Positions 35,150 to 44,186 of a stretch of 49,390 bases of DNA are shown piece by piece. Positions within the stretch are counted from its first letter, which is position 1. Each line of letters starts with the position of its first letter. The notes beneath the pieces were generated by a model that was given only the letters and a program-made list of their open reading frames with translations, had not been told where the DNA came from and did no database searches. Made by a program: the position numbers and the translations under genes. The DNA comes from an uncultured Pseudomonadota bacterium (GTDB taxonomy: Bacteria; Pseudomonadota; Gammaproteobacteria; Burkholderiales; Burkholderiaceae_C). Location of the stretch: assembly GCA_945952465.1 (NCBI GenBank), contig CAMFIB010000010.1, positions 1-49,390 on the forward strand, read 5' to 3'.

Positions 35150-35977
35150 ATGCTTGATGGGCGGCAACGGGCGATGCTGGGCGAGATGGGCGTGACCGTC
35201 TGGTGGCCGAGCGAAAGCAACGCTGCCGTGGTCGAAGCGCCGGCCGTCGTCAAAGCCGTGGCCGCGCCAGCGGTCGCGAAGCCGCCCGCCGTGGCTGTCG
35301 CGCCACCGCCGGTCGCCAAACCCGCCGCCCCCCTCGGGGAACGCCCCGCCGGCATCGCCGCGATGGACTGGCCGCAGTTGCAAACCGCCGTCAGCGGCTG
35401 CACCGCCTGCGCGCTGGCCCGCACCCGCACGCAGACCGTGTTCGGTGTCGGCCCCGTAGCGAACGGCGAGGCGCCGCCCACGGTGGACTGGCTGGTGGTC
35501 GGCGAAGCGCCGGGCGAGCAGGAAGACCGCCAGGGCGAGCCTTTCGTCGGCCCCGCCGGCAAGCTGCTCGACAACATGCTGAAGGCCATCGGCCTGAGCC
35601 GGCGCGGGGAAGCGCCATTGAAGGGCGCCTACATCGCCAACGTCATCAAGTGCCGGCCGCCGGGCAACCGCAACCCGGCGCCGGAAGAAATCGCGACCTG
35701 CTCACCCTATCTGGAGCGGCAGATCGCGCTGCTGCAACCCAAGGTCATCATCGCGGTCGGCCGCTTCGCCATGCAGGCGTTGCTGAGCGACACCGTGCCC
35801 GACGTCGCCACCCAGCCGCTCGGCCGGCTGCGCGGCCGGGTGCACCGCTGGCGGGAGGTGCCGGTGGTCGTCACCTACCACCCCGCCTACCTGCTGCGCA
35901 CCCCGGCCGACAAGGCCAAGGCCTGGGCCGACCTGTGCCTGGCGCTGGCGACTGCGGGCGCACCGGCCGCCAACTGA
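35150..35977 (+). CDS. Uracil-DNA glycosylase, family 4 (iron-sulfur)
   Basis: A 275-residue DNA repair enzyme that removes uracil. After a variable N-terminus and an Ala/Pro/Val linker (about 25-68) the catalytic domain has SGCTACALARTRTQTVFG with two cluster cysteines. VVGEAPGEQEDRQGEPFVGP is the family 4 motif A, ANVIKCRPPGNRNP and ATCSPYL carry the other two cysteines, and VTYHPAYLLRTP is the C-terminal motif. The ATG at 35150 is directly preceded by R2 copy 3, whose G-run serves as the likely ribosome-binding site. The N-terminal part up to about 20 resembles that of Burkholderiales homologues. Confidence 0.93.
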   Translation: MLDGRQRAMLGEMGVTVWWPSESNAAVVEAPAVVKAVAAPAVAKPPAVAVAPPPVAKPAAPLGERPAGIAAMDWPQLQTAVSGCTACALARTRTQTVFGVGPVANGEAPPTVDWLVVGEAPGEQEDRQGEPFVGPAGKLLDNMLKAIGLSRRGEAPLKGAYIANVIKCRPPGNRNPAPEEIATCSPYLERQIALLQPKVIIAVGRFAMQALLSDTVPDVATQPLGRLRGRVHRWREVPVVVTYHPAYLLRTPADKAKAWADLCLALATAGAPAAN

Positions 35978-36059
35978 GTTTCGCCGCTGGGCCGCTCCCA
36001 AGGCGAAACAGCCCCCTCGGGGGGCAGAGAGCCACACGCAGTGGGCGAACGTGGGGGCC
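35978..36059 (+). repeat. R2 structured repeat, copy 4 (between udg and pyrF)
   Basis: Stem 1 is GTTTCGCC (35978-35985) with GGCGAAAC (36002-36009), perfectly paired but with different bases from copies 1 and 2. Stem 2 lies in CAGCCCCCTCGGGGGGCAG. Stem 3 is weaker (CCAC with GTGG). It begins immediately after the udg stop and ends in GTGGGGGCC next to the pyrF -10 candidate. Confidence 0.85.
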
Positions 36060-36065
36060 TAAAAT
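36060..36065 (+). promoter_or_regulatory. Putative -10 element for pyrF
   Basis: TAAAAT starts at the last base of R2 copy 4, six bases before the pyrF ATG. If used, transcription would start at or next to the ATG and give a leaderless mRNA. Confidence 0.35.
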
Positions 36066-36071
36066 CCTTTG

Positions 36072-36893
36072 ATGAACTTTGTTGACATGCTGCGCGCGGC
36101 CGAGCGCCGCAACGGCTCGCTGCTGTGCGTCGGGCTGGACCCGGAACCGAGCCGTTTTCCCGGCGGCTGGAAGGGTGACGCGGCCCGCATTTATGACTTC
36201 TGCGCCGCCATCGTCGACGCCACCGCCGACCTCGCCATCGCGTTCAAGCCGCAGATCGCCTACTTCCACGCGCACCGCGCCGAGGCCCAGCTCGAGCAAC
36301 TGATCGCCCACATCCGCAAGGCCGCGCCGCAGGTGCCGGTCATCATGGACGCCAAGCGCGGCGACATCGGCTCCACCGCCGAGCAGTACGCCCGCGAGGC
36401 CTTCGAGCGCTACGGCGCCGACGCGGTCACGCTGTCGCCCTTCATGGGTTTCGATTCGGTCGAGCCCTACCTGAAGCACCACGGCAAGGGCGCCTTCCTG
36501 CTGTGCCGCACCTCCAACCCCGGCGGCGACGACTTCCAGGCGCAGCGCCTCTCCACCGTGCCGGGCGAGCCGCTGCTGTACGAACACATCGCCCAGCTCG
36601 CGCAGGGTCCGTGGAATCTGAACGGCCAGCTCGGGCTGGTGGTGGGCGCCACCTACCCGGCCGAAATCGAGCGGGTGCGGGCGCTGGCGCCCACGCTGCC
36701 GCTGCTGATTCCCGGCGTCGGCGCACAGGGCGGCGACGCGGCCGCCACCGTGAAGGCCGGCTGGCGGGCCGACGCGCCCATCGTCGTGAATTCGTCGCGC
36801 GCCATTCTGTACGCGTCGAGCGGCGACGACTTCGCGGCGGCGGCGCGCAGAGAGGCCACGCGCACACGGGATCAGCTCCAGGCGGCAAAATAG
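36072..36893 (+). CDS. pyrF: Orotidine 5'-phosphate decarboxylase, type 2
   Basis: A 273-residue enzyme that makes UMP from OMP, the last step of pyrimidine synthesis. The long mycobacterial/betaproteobacterial type is shown by [18 protein letters not shown] near the start, [16 protein letters not shown], and the catalytic [17 protein letters not shown] with Asp93, Lys95 and Asp98. [11 protein letters not shown] and [12 protein letters not shown] also match. It follows udg across R2 copy 4 and precedes proA by seven bases. No normal ribosome-binding site is seen before the ATG. Confidence 0.95.
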   Translation: MNFVDMLRAAERRNGSLLCVGLDPEPSRFPGGWKGDAARIYDFCAAIVDATADLAIAFKPQIAYFHAHRAEAQLEQLIAHIRKAAPQVPVIMDAKRGDIGSTAEQYAREAFERYGADAVTLSPFMGFDSVEPYLKHHGKGAFLLCRTSNPGGDDFQAQRLSTVPGEPLLYEHIAQLAQGPWNLNGQLGLVVGATYPAEIERVRALAPTLPLLIPGVGAQGGDAAATVKAGWRADAPIVVNSSRAILYASSGDDFAAAARREATRTRDQLQAAK

Positions 36894-36900
36894 CGGTTCC

Positions 36901-38181
36901 ATGAACGCGCTGAACATCCCCGAGATCATGCAGACCCTGGGCCTGCAGGCCCGCCGTGCGTCGGCCGAGATGGCGCGCGCGCCGGCGGCGGTGAAGAACC
37001 GCACGCTGCAACGCCTGGCCGTGCTGCTGCGCGAGAGCGTGGGCGCGCTGCAGGCCGACAACGCCGCCGACATTTCCCGCGCCGAATCGGCCGGGCTGGC
37101 AGCGCCCCTGGTCGACCGGCTGCGGCTGACCGACAAGGTCATCGAAACCGTGGCGCAGGGCTGCGAGCAGCTCGCCGCCATGCCCGACGTGATCGGCGAG
37201 ATCAGCGGCCTGCGCCAGCAGCCCAGCGGCATCCAGGTGGGGCAGATGCGGGTGCCGATCGGCGTGTTCGGCATGGTCTACGAGAGCCGGCCCAACGTCA
37301 CCATCGAGGCGGCCAGCCTCAGCATCAAGAGCGGCAACGCCTGCATCTTGCGCGGCGGCTCCGAGGCCATCGAATCCAACAAGGCGCTCGCCAAACTCGT
37401 TCAGCAGGCGCTGGCCGAGAACGGCCTGCCGGCCGACGCGGTGCAACTGGTGCAGACCACCGCGCGCGAAGCGGTCGGCCAGCTCATCACCATGCCGCAG
37501 TACGTGGACGTCATCATTCCGCGCGGCGGCAAGGGACTGATCGAGCGCATCAGCGCCGAGGCCAAGGTGCCTGTCATCAAACACCTGGACGGCAACTGCC
37601 ACGTCTACGTCGACGACCCGAGCGACGTGGCCATGGCCGTCACCGTGGTCGAGAACGCCAAGACCCAGAAATACAGCCCCTGCAACGCCGCCGAAGGCCT
37701 GCTGGTGGCGCGCGGCGCGGCGGCGGCCTTCCTGCCGAAGATCGGCGCCGTGTTCGCCGCCAAGGGCGTGGAAATGCGTTGCGACGCCGAGGCCAGGGTG
37801 CTGCTGGCGGCCGTGCCCGGCGCCCATCTGGTGGACGCCACCGAGCAGGACTGGTTCGAGGAATACCTCGCGCCCATCATCAGCATCAAGGTGGTGGAGG
37901 GGCTGGACGCCGCCATCGCCCACATCAACCACTATTCCAGCCACCACACCGACGCCATCGTCACCAACGACCACCGCCACGCCCAGCGTTTCCTGCGCGA
38001 AGTGGATTCCGCCAGCGTCATGGTGAATGCGAGCACCCGCTTCGCGGATGGGTTCGAGTTCGGGCTGGGCGCGGAGATCGGCATCTCGACCGACAAATTC
38101 CATGCGCGTGGTCCTGTAGGCATAGAGGGCCTCACCTCGCTCAAATACGTGGTGTTGGGCCACGGCGACGTGCGCACCTGA
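36901..38181 (+). CDS. proA: Glutamate-5-semialdehyde dehydrogenase (gamma-glutamyl phosphate reductase)
   Basis: A 426-residue enzyme of proline synthesis that reduces gamma-glutamyl phosphate with NADPH. Conserved parts are [46 protein letters not shown] and [12 protein letters not shown] with catalytic Cys261. It ends with [20 protein letters not shown] and [16 protein letters not shown]. Length is normal. It starts seven bases after pyrF and is probably in the same transcript; proB is not in the window. Confidence 0.96.
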   Translation: MNALNIPEIMQTLGLQARRASAEMARAPAAVKNRTLQRLAVLLRESVGALQADNAADISRAESAGLAAPLVDRLRLTDKVIETVAQGCEQLAAMPDVIGEISGLRQQPSGIQVGQMRVPIGVFGMVYESRPNVTIEAASLSIKSGNACILRGGSEAIESNKALAKLVQQALAENGLPADAVQLVQTTAREAVGQLITMPQYVDVIIPRGGKGLIERISAEAKVPVIKHLDGNCHVYVDDPSDVAMAVTVVENAKTQKYSPCNAAEGLLVARGAAAAFLPKIGAVFAAKGVEMRCDAEARVLLAAVPGAHLVDATEQDWFEEYLAPIISIKVVEGLDAAIAHINHYSSHHTDAIVTNDHRHAQRFLREVDSASVMVNASTRFADGFEFGLGAEIGISTDKFHARGPVGIEGLTSLKYVVLGHGDVRT

Positions 38182-38268
38182 TCCGCGCGGCCCGCCAGGC
38201 TGTCGCGCAGGTGCGGGGATGTCGCGCGCATGCCGCACTTGCGGCTGCGCAATACGCCCCCAACTCCC

Positions 38269-38274
38269 TACAAT
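38269..38274 (+). promoter_or_regulatory. Putative -10 element for gshA
   Basis: TACAAT, 33 bases before the gshA start, predicting a leader of about 20 bases that contains the AGAGGA ribosome-binding site. A -35 at normal distance is not clear. Confidence 0.42.
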
Positions 38275-38301
38275 TCTTCGGCCACACCACAAGAGGACCG
38301 C

Positions 38302-39600
38302 ATGGTTCCCCATCTCGTCACCGCCCTGTCCGGGCCGATCAACGAACTCGAACAACGCGTGTTGGACTCCATGCCGGCCATCGAGCGCTGGTTCCGGCTG
38401 GAGTGGATGGAGCACACGCCCACCTTCTATTCGTCGGTCGACGTGCGCAACGCCGGCTTCAAGCTGGCCCCGGTCGACACCAACCTCTACCCCGGCGGCT
38501 GGAACAACCTCACCAACGAGATGCTGCCGCTGGCGGTGCAGTCGGCCATGGCGGCGATCGAGAAGATCTGCCCCGAGGCGCGCAACCTGCTGCTCATCCC
38601 CGAGAACCACACGAAGAACACGTTCTACCTGAGCAACGTGGCGCAGCTCCAGCGCATCTTCAACATGGCCGGGCTGAACGTGCGCATCGGCTCCATCAGC
38701 CCCGAGGTGAAGAAGGCCACCACCATTCACCTGCCGCACGGCGCCGGCAGCGTCACGCTGGAGCCGGTGGTGCGCAGCAAGCGCCGGCTGGGGCTGAAGG
38801 ATTTCGACCCCTGCACCATCCTGCTCAACACCGACCTCTCCACCGGCATCCCCGGCATCCTGGAAGACCTGCACGAGCAGTATCTGCTGCCGCCGCTGCA
38901 CGGCGGCTGGAGCGTGCGCCGCAAGAGCAACCACGCGCACAGCTATGAAGAGGTGAGCAAGCGGCTGGGCAAGCTGCTCGGCATCGACCCCTGGCTGATC
39001 AACCCGCTGTACGGCAAGGTCGCCGGGGTCGACTTCAACGAAGGCACCGGCCTGGAAGAACTGCAGACCAGCGTCGACGCGCTGCTCACCCGTGTGCGCC
39101 GCAAGTACAAGGAATACGGCATCAACGAAAAGCCCTTCGTGCTGGTCAAGCCCGACAACGGCACCTATGGCATGGGCATCATGACGGTGCGCGATGCCCG
39201 CGACATCGAGAACCTCAACAAGAAGGCGCGCAGCAAGATGAGCGCCCTGCGCGACGGCCTGGAAGTGCACGAGGTGCTGCTGCAGGAAGGCGTGCTGACC
39301 AACGAGCGCATCAACGACGCGGTGGCCGAGCCGGTGGTCTACACCATGGACCGCTACGTGGTCGGCGGTTTCTACCGCATCCATGCCGATCGCGGCACCG
39401 ACGAGAACCTCAACGCGCCCGGCTCCAGCTTCGTGCCGCTGGCCTTCGCCGAGTCGCATGTGCTGCCGCAGCCCGGCGTGAAAGCCGGTGCCAGCGCACC
39501 CAACCGCTTCTACATGTATGGCGTGGTCGCACGGCTGGCCATGCTGGCCGCGAGCTACGAACTCGAGGCCACCGACCCCGACGCCGAAACCTACGATTGA
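38302..39600 (+). CDS. gshA: Glutamate-cysteine ligase
   Basis: A 432-residue enzyme that makes gamma-glutamylcysteine, the first step of glutathione synthesis. It belongs to the distinct Acidithiobacillus/Burkholderiales type rather than the E. coli type. Visible signatures are PVDTNLYPGGWNNLTNEMLP, HGGWSVRRKSNHAHSYEEV and an ATP-grasp-like KPDNGTYGMGIMTVRDARD. The ATG at 38302 is preceded by AGAGGA. The frame above has no conserved sequence. gshB lies downstream beyond kup. Confidence 0.93.
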   Translation: MVPHLVTALSGPINELEQRVLDSMPAIERWFRLEWMEHTPTFYSSVDVRNAGFKLAPVDTNLYPGGWNNLTNEMLPLAVQSAMAAIEKICPEARNLLLIPENHTKNTFYLSNVAQLQRIFNMAGLNVRIGSISPEVKKATTIHLPHGAGSVTLEPVVRSKRRLGLKDFDPCTILLNTDLSTGIPGILEDLHEQYLLPPLHGGWSVRRKSNHAHSYEEVSKRLGKLLGIDPWLINPLYGKVAGVDFNEGTGLEELQTSVDALLTRVRRKYKEYGINEKPFVLVKPDNGTYGMGIMTVRDARDIENLNKKARSKMSALRDGLEVHEVLLQEGVLTNERINDAVAEPVVYTMDRYVVGGFYRIHADRGTDENLNAPGSSFVPLAFAESHVLPQPGVKAGASAPNRFYMYGVVARLAMLAASYELEATDPDAETYD

Positions 39601-39658
39601 AACCGGGCGCAACACCAGTTGTTGCGGTGCAACAGAACCACGAATAGGCCGGTTTTTT
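39601..39658 (+). terminator. Possible terminator after gshA
   Basis: AACCGG right after the gshA stop can pair with CCGGTT at 39649-39654, with a smaller GCAACA/TGTTGC hairpin (39609-39625) inside, followed by a run of six T. The loop is long, so the call is tentative. Confidence 0.4.
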
Positions 39659-39672
39659 GCGTTTGACGCCCC

Positions 39673-39700
39673 TTGCATGATCCGTTCGCGGGCGCACAAT
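39673..39700 (+). promoter_or_regulatory. Putative kup promoter
   Basis: TTGCAT (39673-39678) and CACAAT (39695-39700) are separated by 16 bases, a reasonable sigma-70 pair. It would start transcription near 39707 and favours the GTG start of kup at 39754 over one further upstream, which would lie within the promoter. Confidence 0.35.
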
Positions 39701-39753
39701 GGCGTTCCCCGAACCGACTGAACGCTCCGTCAGGCCGCCTTCTCCACGCTCTC

Positions 39754-41622
39754 GTGCAAAGCTCGAAATCATCGCTCGCGGCATTGACCATCGGTGCCAT
39801 CGGCGTGGTCTACGGCGACATCGGCACCAGCGTGCTGTACGCGATGAAGGAGGTGTTCGGCTCCGGCCATGTGCCGTTCACGCCGGAAAACGTCTACGGC
39901 ATCCTGTCGATGTTCTTCTGGACATTGACGGTCATCGTCTCGCTGAAGTACGTGGTGCTGGTGCTGCGCGCCGACAACGCTGGCGAGGGCGGTCTGGTCG
40001 CCATGCTGGCGCTGGCCTCGCAGGCCGTGAAAGACAAACCCCAGCTGCGCCGCGTGCTGCTGGTGCTGGGCATCTTCGGCACCTCTCTTTTCTATGGCGA
40101 CGGCGTCATCACGCCGGCCATCTCCGTGCTCTCCGCCGTCGAGGGCCTGGAGGTCGTTTCTCCGGGGCTGCACAGCTACGTGCTGCCCATCACGCTGCTG
40201 GTGCTGTTGTGCCTGTTCGCCCTGCAGAAACGCGGCACCGGCGGCATCGGCAAGTTCTTCGGGCCGCTCACGCTGGTGTGGTTCATGATTCTGGCGGCGC
40301 TGGGCGTCTCGCACATCGCCGACAACCCGTCCATCCTCGCCGCGCTGAGCCCGCACTACGCGCTGCGCTTCGTGTTCGACTTCCCCGGCATCACCTTCGT
40401 CATTCTTGGCGCCGTGGTGCTGTGCGTGACCGGCGCCGAAGCGCTGTACGCCGACCTGGGCCACTTCGGCAAGCGGCCCATCCGTCTGGCCTGGTTCGTC
40501 ATCGTCATGCCGTCCCTGGTGCTGAACTACTTCGGCCAGGGCGCGCTGCTGCTGATGCGGCCCGAGGCGGTGAAGAACCCGTTCTTTTTGATGGCGCCCG
40601 AGTGGGCGCAATTGCCCATGGTGCTGCTCGCCACCATGGCCACCGTCATCGCGTCGCAGGCGCTCATCACCGGCGCTTTCAGCGTGACCAAGCAGGTCAT
40701 CCAGCTCGGCTTTCTGCCGCGCCTGCGCATCCTGCACACCAGCGTGAAAGACACCGGCCAGGTCTACCTGCCCTTCGTCAACTGGGGGCTGTTCTGCGCC
40801 ATCGTGCTGGCGGTGGGCATGTTCAAGTCGTCGAGCAACCTCGCGGCGGCATACGGCGTGGCCGTGACCACCGACATGCTCATCACCACCATCCTCACCT
40901 TCTTCGTGGTGCGCTACCGCTGGAACTACCCGCTGTGGCTGTGCGCGGCCGCCACCGGCTGCTTCTTCGTCGTCGACTTCGCGTTCTGGGCCTCCAACCT
41001 GATGAAGCTGCCGCAGGGCGGCTGGTTCCCGCTGCTCATCGGCGGCGCCATCTTCACGCTGATGCTCACCTGGAAGGAAGGGCGCCGCCTGCTCAACGAG
41101 AAGATGCGCTCAGACGCCATCGACCTCGGCAGTTTCCTCGAGGCGGTGTTCGTCAGCCCGCCCGCGCGCGTGGAGGGCACGGCCGTCTTCATCACCGCCG
41201 ACATCGACACCGTGCCCAACGCGCTGCTGCACAACCTCAAGCACAACAAGGTGCTGCACGAGAACAACCTCTTCGTCACCGTGCGCAGCCACGAGGTGCC
41301 GTGGATCGGGCTGGACAAGCGGCTGGAGATCGAATCGCTGGGCCACCACTGCTGGCAGGTGGTGGTGCACTACGGCTTCAAGAACGACCCCGATCTGCCC
41401 AGCGCGCTGGCGCAGATGCGCGGCCGAGGCTGCGAGCTGGAGCAGATGACCACCAGCTACTTCCTCTCGCGCGACACCGTCATACCCAGCATCGGCAGCG
41501 GCATGGCGCACTGGCGCGAGAAGCTGTTCGCGCAGATGCACCACAACGCCACCGCCGCCGCAGACTTCCTGCGGCTGCCCAACAACTCCGTCGTCGAGCT
41601 CGGCAGCAAAATCGAGATTTGA
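39754..41622 (+). CDS. kup: Low-affinity potassium transporter Kup
   Basis: A 622-residue KUP/HAK/KT potassium-proton symporter with about twelve membrane helices (residues about 10-425) and a cytoplasmic C-terminal domain. It opens [20 protein letters not shown], with the conserved GDIGTS motif, then [20 protein letters not shown] and [13 protein letters not shown]. The GTG at 39754 gives exactly the usual protein length and N-terminus; the longer frame is unsupported. No good ribosome-binding site is seen. It sits between gshA and gshB. Confidence 0.92.
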   Translation: MQSSKSSLAALTIGAIGVVYGDIGTSVLYAMKEVFGSGHVPFTPENVYGILSMFFWTLTVIVSLKYVVLVLRADNAGEGGLVAMLALASQAVKDKPQLRRVLLVLGIFGTSLFYGDGVITPAISVLSAVEGLEVVSPGLHSYVLPITLLVLLCLFALQKRGTGGIGKFFGPLTLVWFMILAALGVSHIADNPSILAALSPHYALRFVFDFPGITFVILGAVVLCVTGAEALYADLGHFGKRPIRLAWFVIVMPSLVLNYFGQGALLLMRPEAVKNPFFLMAPEWAQLPMVLLATMATVIASQALITGAFSVTKQVIQLGFLPRLRILHTSVKDTGQVYLPFVNWGLFCAIVLAVGMFKSSSNLAAAYGVAVTTDMLITTILTFFVVRYRWNYPLWLCAAATGCFFVVDFAFWASNLMKLPQGGWFPLLIGGAIFTLMLTWKEGRRLLNEKMRSDAIDLGSFLEAVFVSPPARVEGTAVFITADIDTVPNALLHNLKHNKVLHENNLFVTVRSHEVPWIGLDKRLEIESLGHHCWQVVVHYGFKNDPDLPSALAQMRGRGCELEQMTTSYFLSRDTVIPSIGSGMAHWREKLFAQMHHNATAAADFLRLPNNSVVELGSKIEI

Positions 41623-41635
41623 CGACAATCGCGCG

Positions 41636-42601
41636 ATGCATCTGCTCATCGTCGCCGACCCCGTTGAATCGTTCAAGATCTACAAAGACACCACGTTCGC
41701 GATGATGCGCGAACTGCAGCGCCGCGGCCATGCCATCGCGGTCTGCGAACCCCGCCACCTGCACTGGAACCGTGGCAGCGCCGGCGCCGCACCCGTCACC
41801 GCCCGCGTGCGCGACATCACCCTCACCGGCGACGCCGACACCTGGTTCAAGGTCACTGCCGAACGCGCCGTGCCGCTGCGCGATTTCAGCATGGTGTTGA
41901 TGCGCAAGGACCCGCCCTTCGACGCCGAATACATCTACGCCACGCACCTGTTGGAGCAGGCCGAACGCGAAGGCGCCACCGTGGTCAACAAGCCCGCCGC
42001 GCTGCGCAACCACCCCGAGAAGCTCGCCATTCTGGAGTTCCCCCAGTTCATCGGCCCCACGCTGGTGACCAGAGACGCCGCTGACATCCGCGCCTTCCAC
42101 GACGAGCACCAAGACATCATCCTGAAACCGCTCGACGGCATGGGCGGCATGGGCATCTTCCGCGTGAAGGAAGATGGGTTGAACCTCGGCAGCATCAGCG
42201 AAACGCTCAACGCCAACGGCGCGCAGACCGTGATGGTTCAGAAGTTTCTGCCCGAGATCAAACAGGGCGACAAACGCATCCTCGTCATCGGCGGCAAGCC
42301 CGTGCCCTTCAGCCTGGCCCGCATCCCCCAAGGCACCGAGGTGCGCGGCAACCTGGCGGCCGGCGGCAAGGGCGTGGCCCAACCGTTGAGTGAACGCGAC
42401 CGCGAGATTGCAGAAACCTTAGGCCCCATCCTGTTCGCCCGCGGCCTGCTGCTCGTCGGTCTCGACGTCATCGGCGGCTGCCTCACCGAAATCAACGTCA
42501 CCAGCCCGACGTGTTTTCAGGAGATCGCGGAGCAGACGGGGTTCGATGTGGCGGGGATGTTCGTGGACCAACTCGAGGCAAACACCAAGCCCGCACGCTG
42601 A
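41636..42601 (+). CDS. gshB: Glutathione synthetase
   Basis: A 321-residue ATP-grasp ligase that adds glycine to gamma-glutamylcysteine. The opening LLIVADPVESFKIYKDTTF is followed by MRKDPPFDAEYIYATHLLE and DIILKPLDGMGGMGIFRVK. The C-terminal EINVTSPTCFQEI binds ATP and metal. It starts 13 bases after kup and completes the gshA-kup-gshB group. The glutathione formed is the cofactor needed by FrmA and FghA at the left edge of the window. Confidence 0.96.
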   Translation: MHLLIVADPVESFKIYKDTTFAMMRELQRRGHAIAVCEPRHLHWNRGSAGAAPVTARVRDITLTGDADTWFKVTAERAVPLRDFSMVLMRKDPPFDAEYIYATHLLEQAEREGATVVNKPAALRNHPEKLAILEFPQFIGPTLVTRDAADIRAFHDEHQDIILKPLDGMGGMGIFRVKEDGLNLGSISETLNANGAQTVMVQKFLPEIKQGDKRILVIGGKPVPFSLARIPQGTEVRGNLAAGGKGVAQPLSERDREIAETLGPILFARGLLLVGLDVIGGCLTEINVTSPTCFQEIAEQTGFDVAGMFVDQLEANTKPAR

Positions 42602-42772
42602 GAACCGCTCGTTCTTCTTGGCGGGATGGGTGCTTGCCGCTACGATGCGCGTCGCTTCTTTGCCCTGAATTCCGTGAATCAACGGGCGCTCGCAGGCCTG
42701 TCCAGGGTGCCGCGTGCGGCGGGAAGCGGCTTTCGTCGTTGGACAGTCATACACAAAACAGAGGAGAGATCG

Positions 42773-43333
42773 ATGCGTCAGCGTGTTGCAGCTTCGTTGC
42801 TGGTTCTATTTTTCGTTTCCGGTTGCTCGACGTTTTCCGGGCGGGCGCCGCAAGGTGAAACCGGTGTGGACGGACAGGCCTGCGTGGGCGCCATCGGCCC
42901 ATTGCCGGCGCAAGTGAACCCCGCCGCAAACGAGGCCTTGCTCGGTCAGGCGCAGATGGCCACCGGCAAGGGCGGCACCTGCGCATCCAAGGTGGTGTCC
43001 GTCAAGGCGCCTCTGGTGCTGTACCGCGTATTCGACTCCAGCAAGCCGTACACCAAGTTCGGCGGCTGGTGGGCCTTGAGCCGGCCGTCGGGCCCCAAGG
43101 ACGCCTACCGCGCGGCCTACGCCATCTGCCCGGAGTGGAGCAGCCTCGACCGCATGGTGTCCTGTGAAGTCCGGCCCGGCACGGAGCTTGTGGTCGGTAC
43201 CACGCAGAGCGCCACCTGCGCAGACGGCTCCACGCTGCCGAAGACCAAGGAGATCCAGGTGTTCGTCCCGAACGACGGCCGCGCCGGCATCATCCACGTG
43301 GGCGCCTGCAGCGAAGAAACGGCCTGGCCCTGA
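42773..43333 (+). CDS. Small lipoprotein with possible ADP-ribosyltransferase-like domain
   Basis: A 186-residue lipoprotein (lipobox VSGC, Cys18) with a strong GAGGAGAG ribosome-binding site before the ATG at 42773; the longer frame above is rejected for that reason. The mature part has APLVLYRVFDSSKPYTKFGG, WWALSRP, YAICPEWSSLDRMV, VRPGTELVVGTTQS and IQVFVPNDG. This order (YRV, then a small tidy W/L stretch, EWN-like segment, EVxxGT and QVF) recalls the C-terminal toxins of ART-like fold. That is an impression from memory, and catalytic residues cannot be assigned. Five cysteines remain after the lipobox. GC is a little lower than in its neighbours. Function is unknown. Confidence 0.7.
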   Translation: MRQRVAASLLVLFFVSGCSTFSGRAPQGETGVDGQACVGAIGPLPAQVNPAANEALLGQAQMATGKGGTCASKVVSVKAPLVLYRVFDSSKPYTKFGGWWALSRPSGPKDAYRAAYAICPEWSSLDRMVSCEVRPGTELVVGTTQSATCADGSTLPKTKEIQVFVPNDGRAGIIHVGACSEETAWP

Positions 43334-43403
43334 GAGAAAGCCCCACGCCCCGCTTCCCGGGCCGGTGGGGGCTCTGTAGCGGCGGCAAGGGGCGGTCCGG
43401 TGG

Positions 43404-44186
43404 TTACCGGACCTGTCCGCCTTCGAACACCCGCAGTTCTCCCGCCGCGAACTTCACCCACGCCTCATTCGTCGTCAGCGGCGTGGTGACGACCACCGCA
43501 ATGCGGTCCCCCTCCTTCGCGTGGTCCGCGAAGTTCACGCTCAGTTCTTCATCGCTCAGCGTTGCATGCGTGAACGGGTGTTGCCGCACCACGTAGTGCA
43601 GGTCGGTCGACGCGTGTGCCCACAGCGCCTGTCCGTTGGAGAGCAGCATGTTGAAGGTGCCGTGGGCTGCTATGCGGGGCATCAGCTCGCGCAGCGTGAG
43701 CGTGAGTTCGGCCACGCTGGGCACGCCGGCGTGTGACTTGGCCAGCTCCTGCATCAGCCAGCAGAAGGCGCGTTCGCTGTCGGTGTTGCCCACCGGCCTG
43801 AAGCTGGCGTGCAGCCGTGGGTGGAAGTCCTTCAAATCCCCGTTGTGCGCAAACACCCAGTAGCGGCCCCACAGCTCGCGCACGAAGGGGTGGCAATTCT
43901 CCAGCGCAATCACGCCCTGCGTGGCCTTGCGGATGTGGGCGATGACGTTGCGGCTCTTGATGGGGTAGCGGCGGATCAGCTCGGCCACCGGCGAGTCGAA
44001 CGCGGGCGCATGGTCGACGAAGTGGCGCAGGCCCTTGTCGCTGCCGGGCTCGCAGCCGCCCTCGAAGAAGGCGATGCCCCAGCCGTCGGCGTGGTGGTCG
44101 GTGCGGCCGCCGCGCTGCGCGAAACCGGTGAAGCTGAATGTCACGTCGGTCGGCGTGTTGCAGTTCATGCCCAGCAGTTGGCACAT
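43404..44186 (-). CDS. Class II glutamine amidotransferase (YafJ-like)
   Basis: A 260-residue protein of the Ntn-hydrolase glutaminase family. Cys2 directly after Met is the expected catalytic nucleophile (MCQLLGMN). HADGWGIAFFEGG, SRNVIAHIRKATQG and YWVFAHNGDLKDF are the family motifs, and VGNTDSERAFCWLM follows. There is no synthetase domain, as in E. coli YafJ, so the acceptor of ammonia is unknown. Its ATG directly abuts the stop of the upstream MFS gene, so the two are co-translated. Confidence 0.92.
   Translation of the reverse strand: MCQLLGMNCNTPTDVTFSFTGFAQRGGRTDHHADGWGIAFFEGGCEPGSDKGLRHFVDHAPAFDSPVAELIRRYPIKSRNVIAHIRKATQGVIALENCHPFVRELWGRYWVFAHNGDLKDFHPRLHASFRPVGNTDSERAFCWLMQELAKSHAGVPSVAELTLTLRELMPRIAAHGTFNMLLSNGQALWAHASTDLHYVVRQHPFTHATLSDEELSVNFADHAKEGDRIAVVVTTPLTTNEAWVKFAAGELRVFEGGQVR

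Noticed and set aside
35325-35350. CCCCCTCGGGG near the start of udg, like the R2 core
   Set aside because: Only the short central palindrome is present; stem 1, stem 3 and the G-run are missing, and the sequence lies in the Ala/Pro linker of the glycosylase. Probably coincidence.
42626-42772. Upstream extension of the small lipoprotein gene
   Set aside because: A strong GAGGAGAG ribosome-binding site directly before 42773 and the signal peptide immediately after it mark the real start.
43339-43373. Hairpin AGCCCCAC / GTGGGGGCT after the small lipoprotein gene
   Set aside because: The stem needs a bulge and there is no T-run after it, so a terminator call is not supported.
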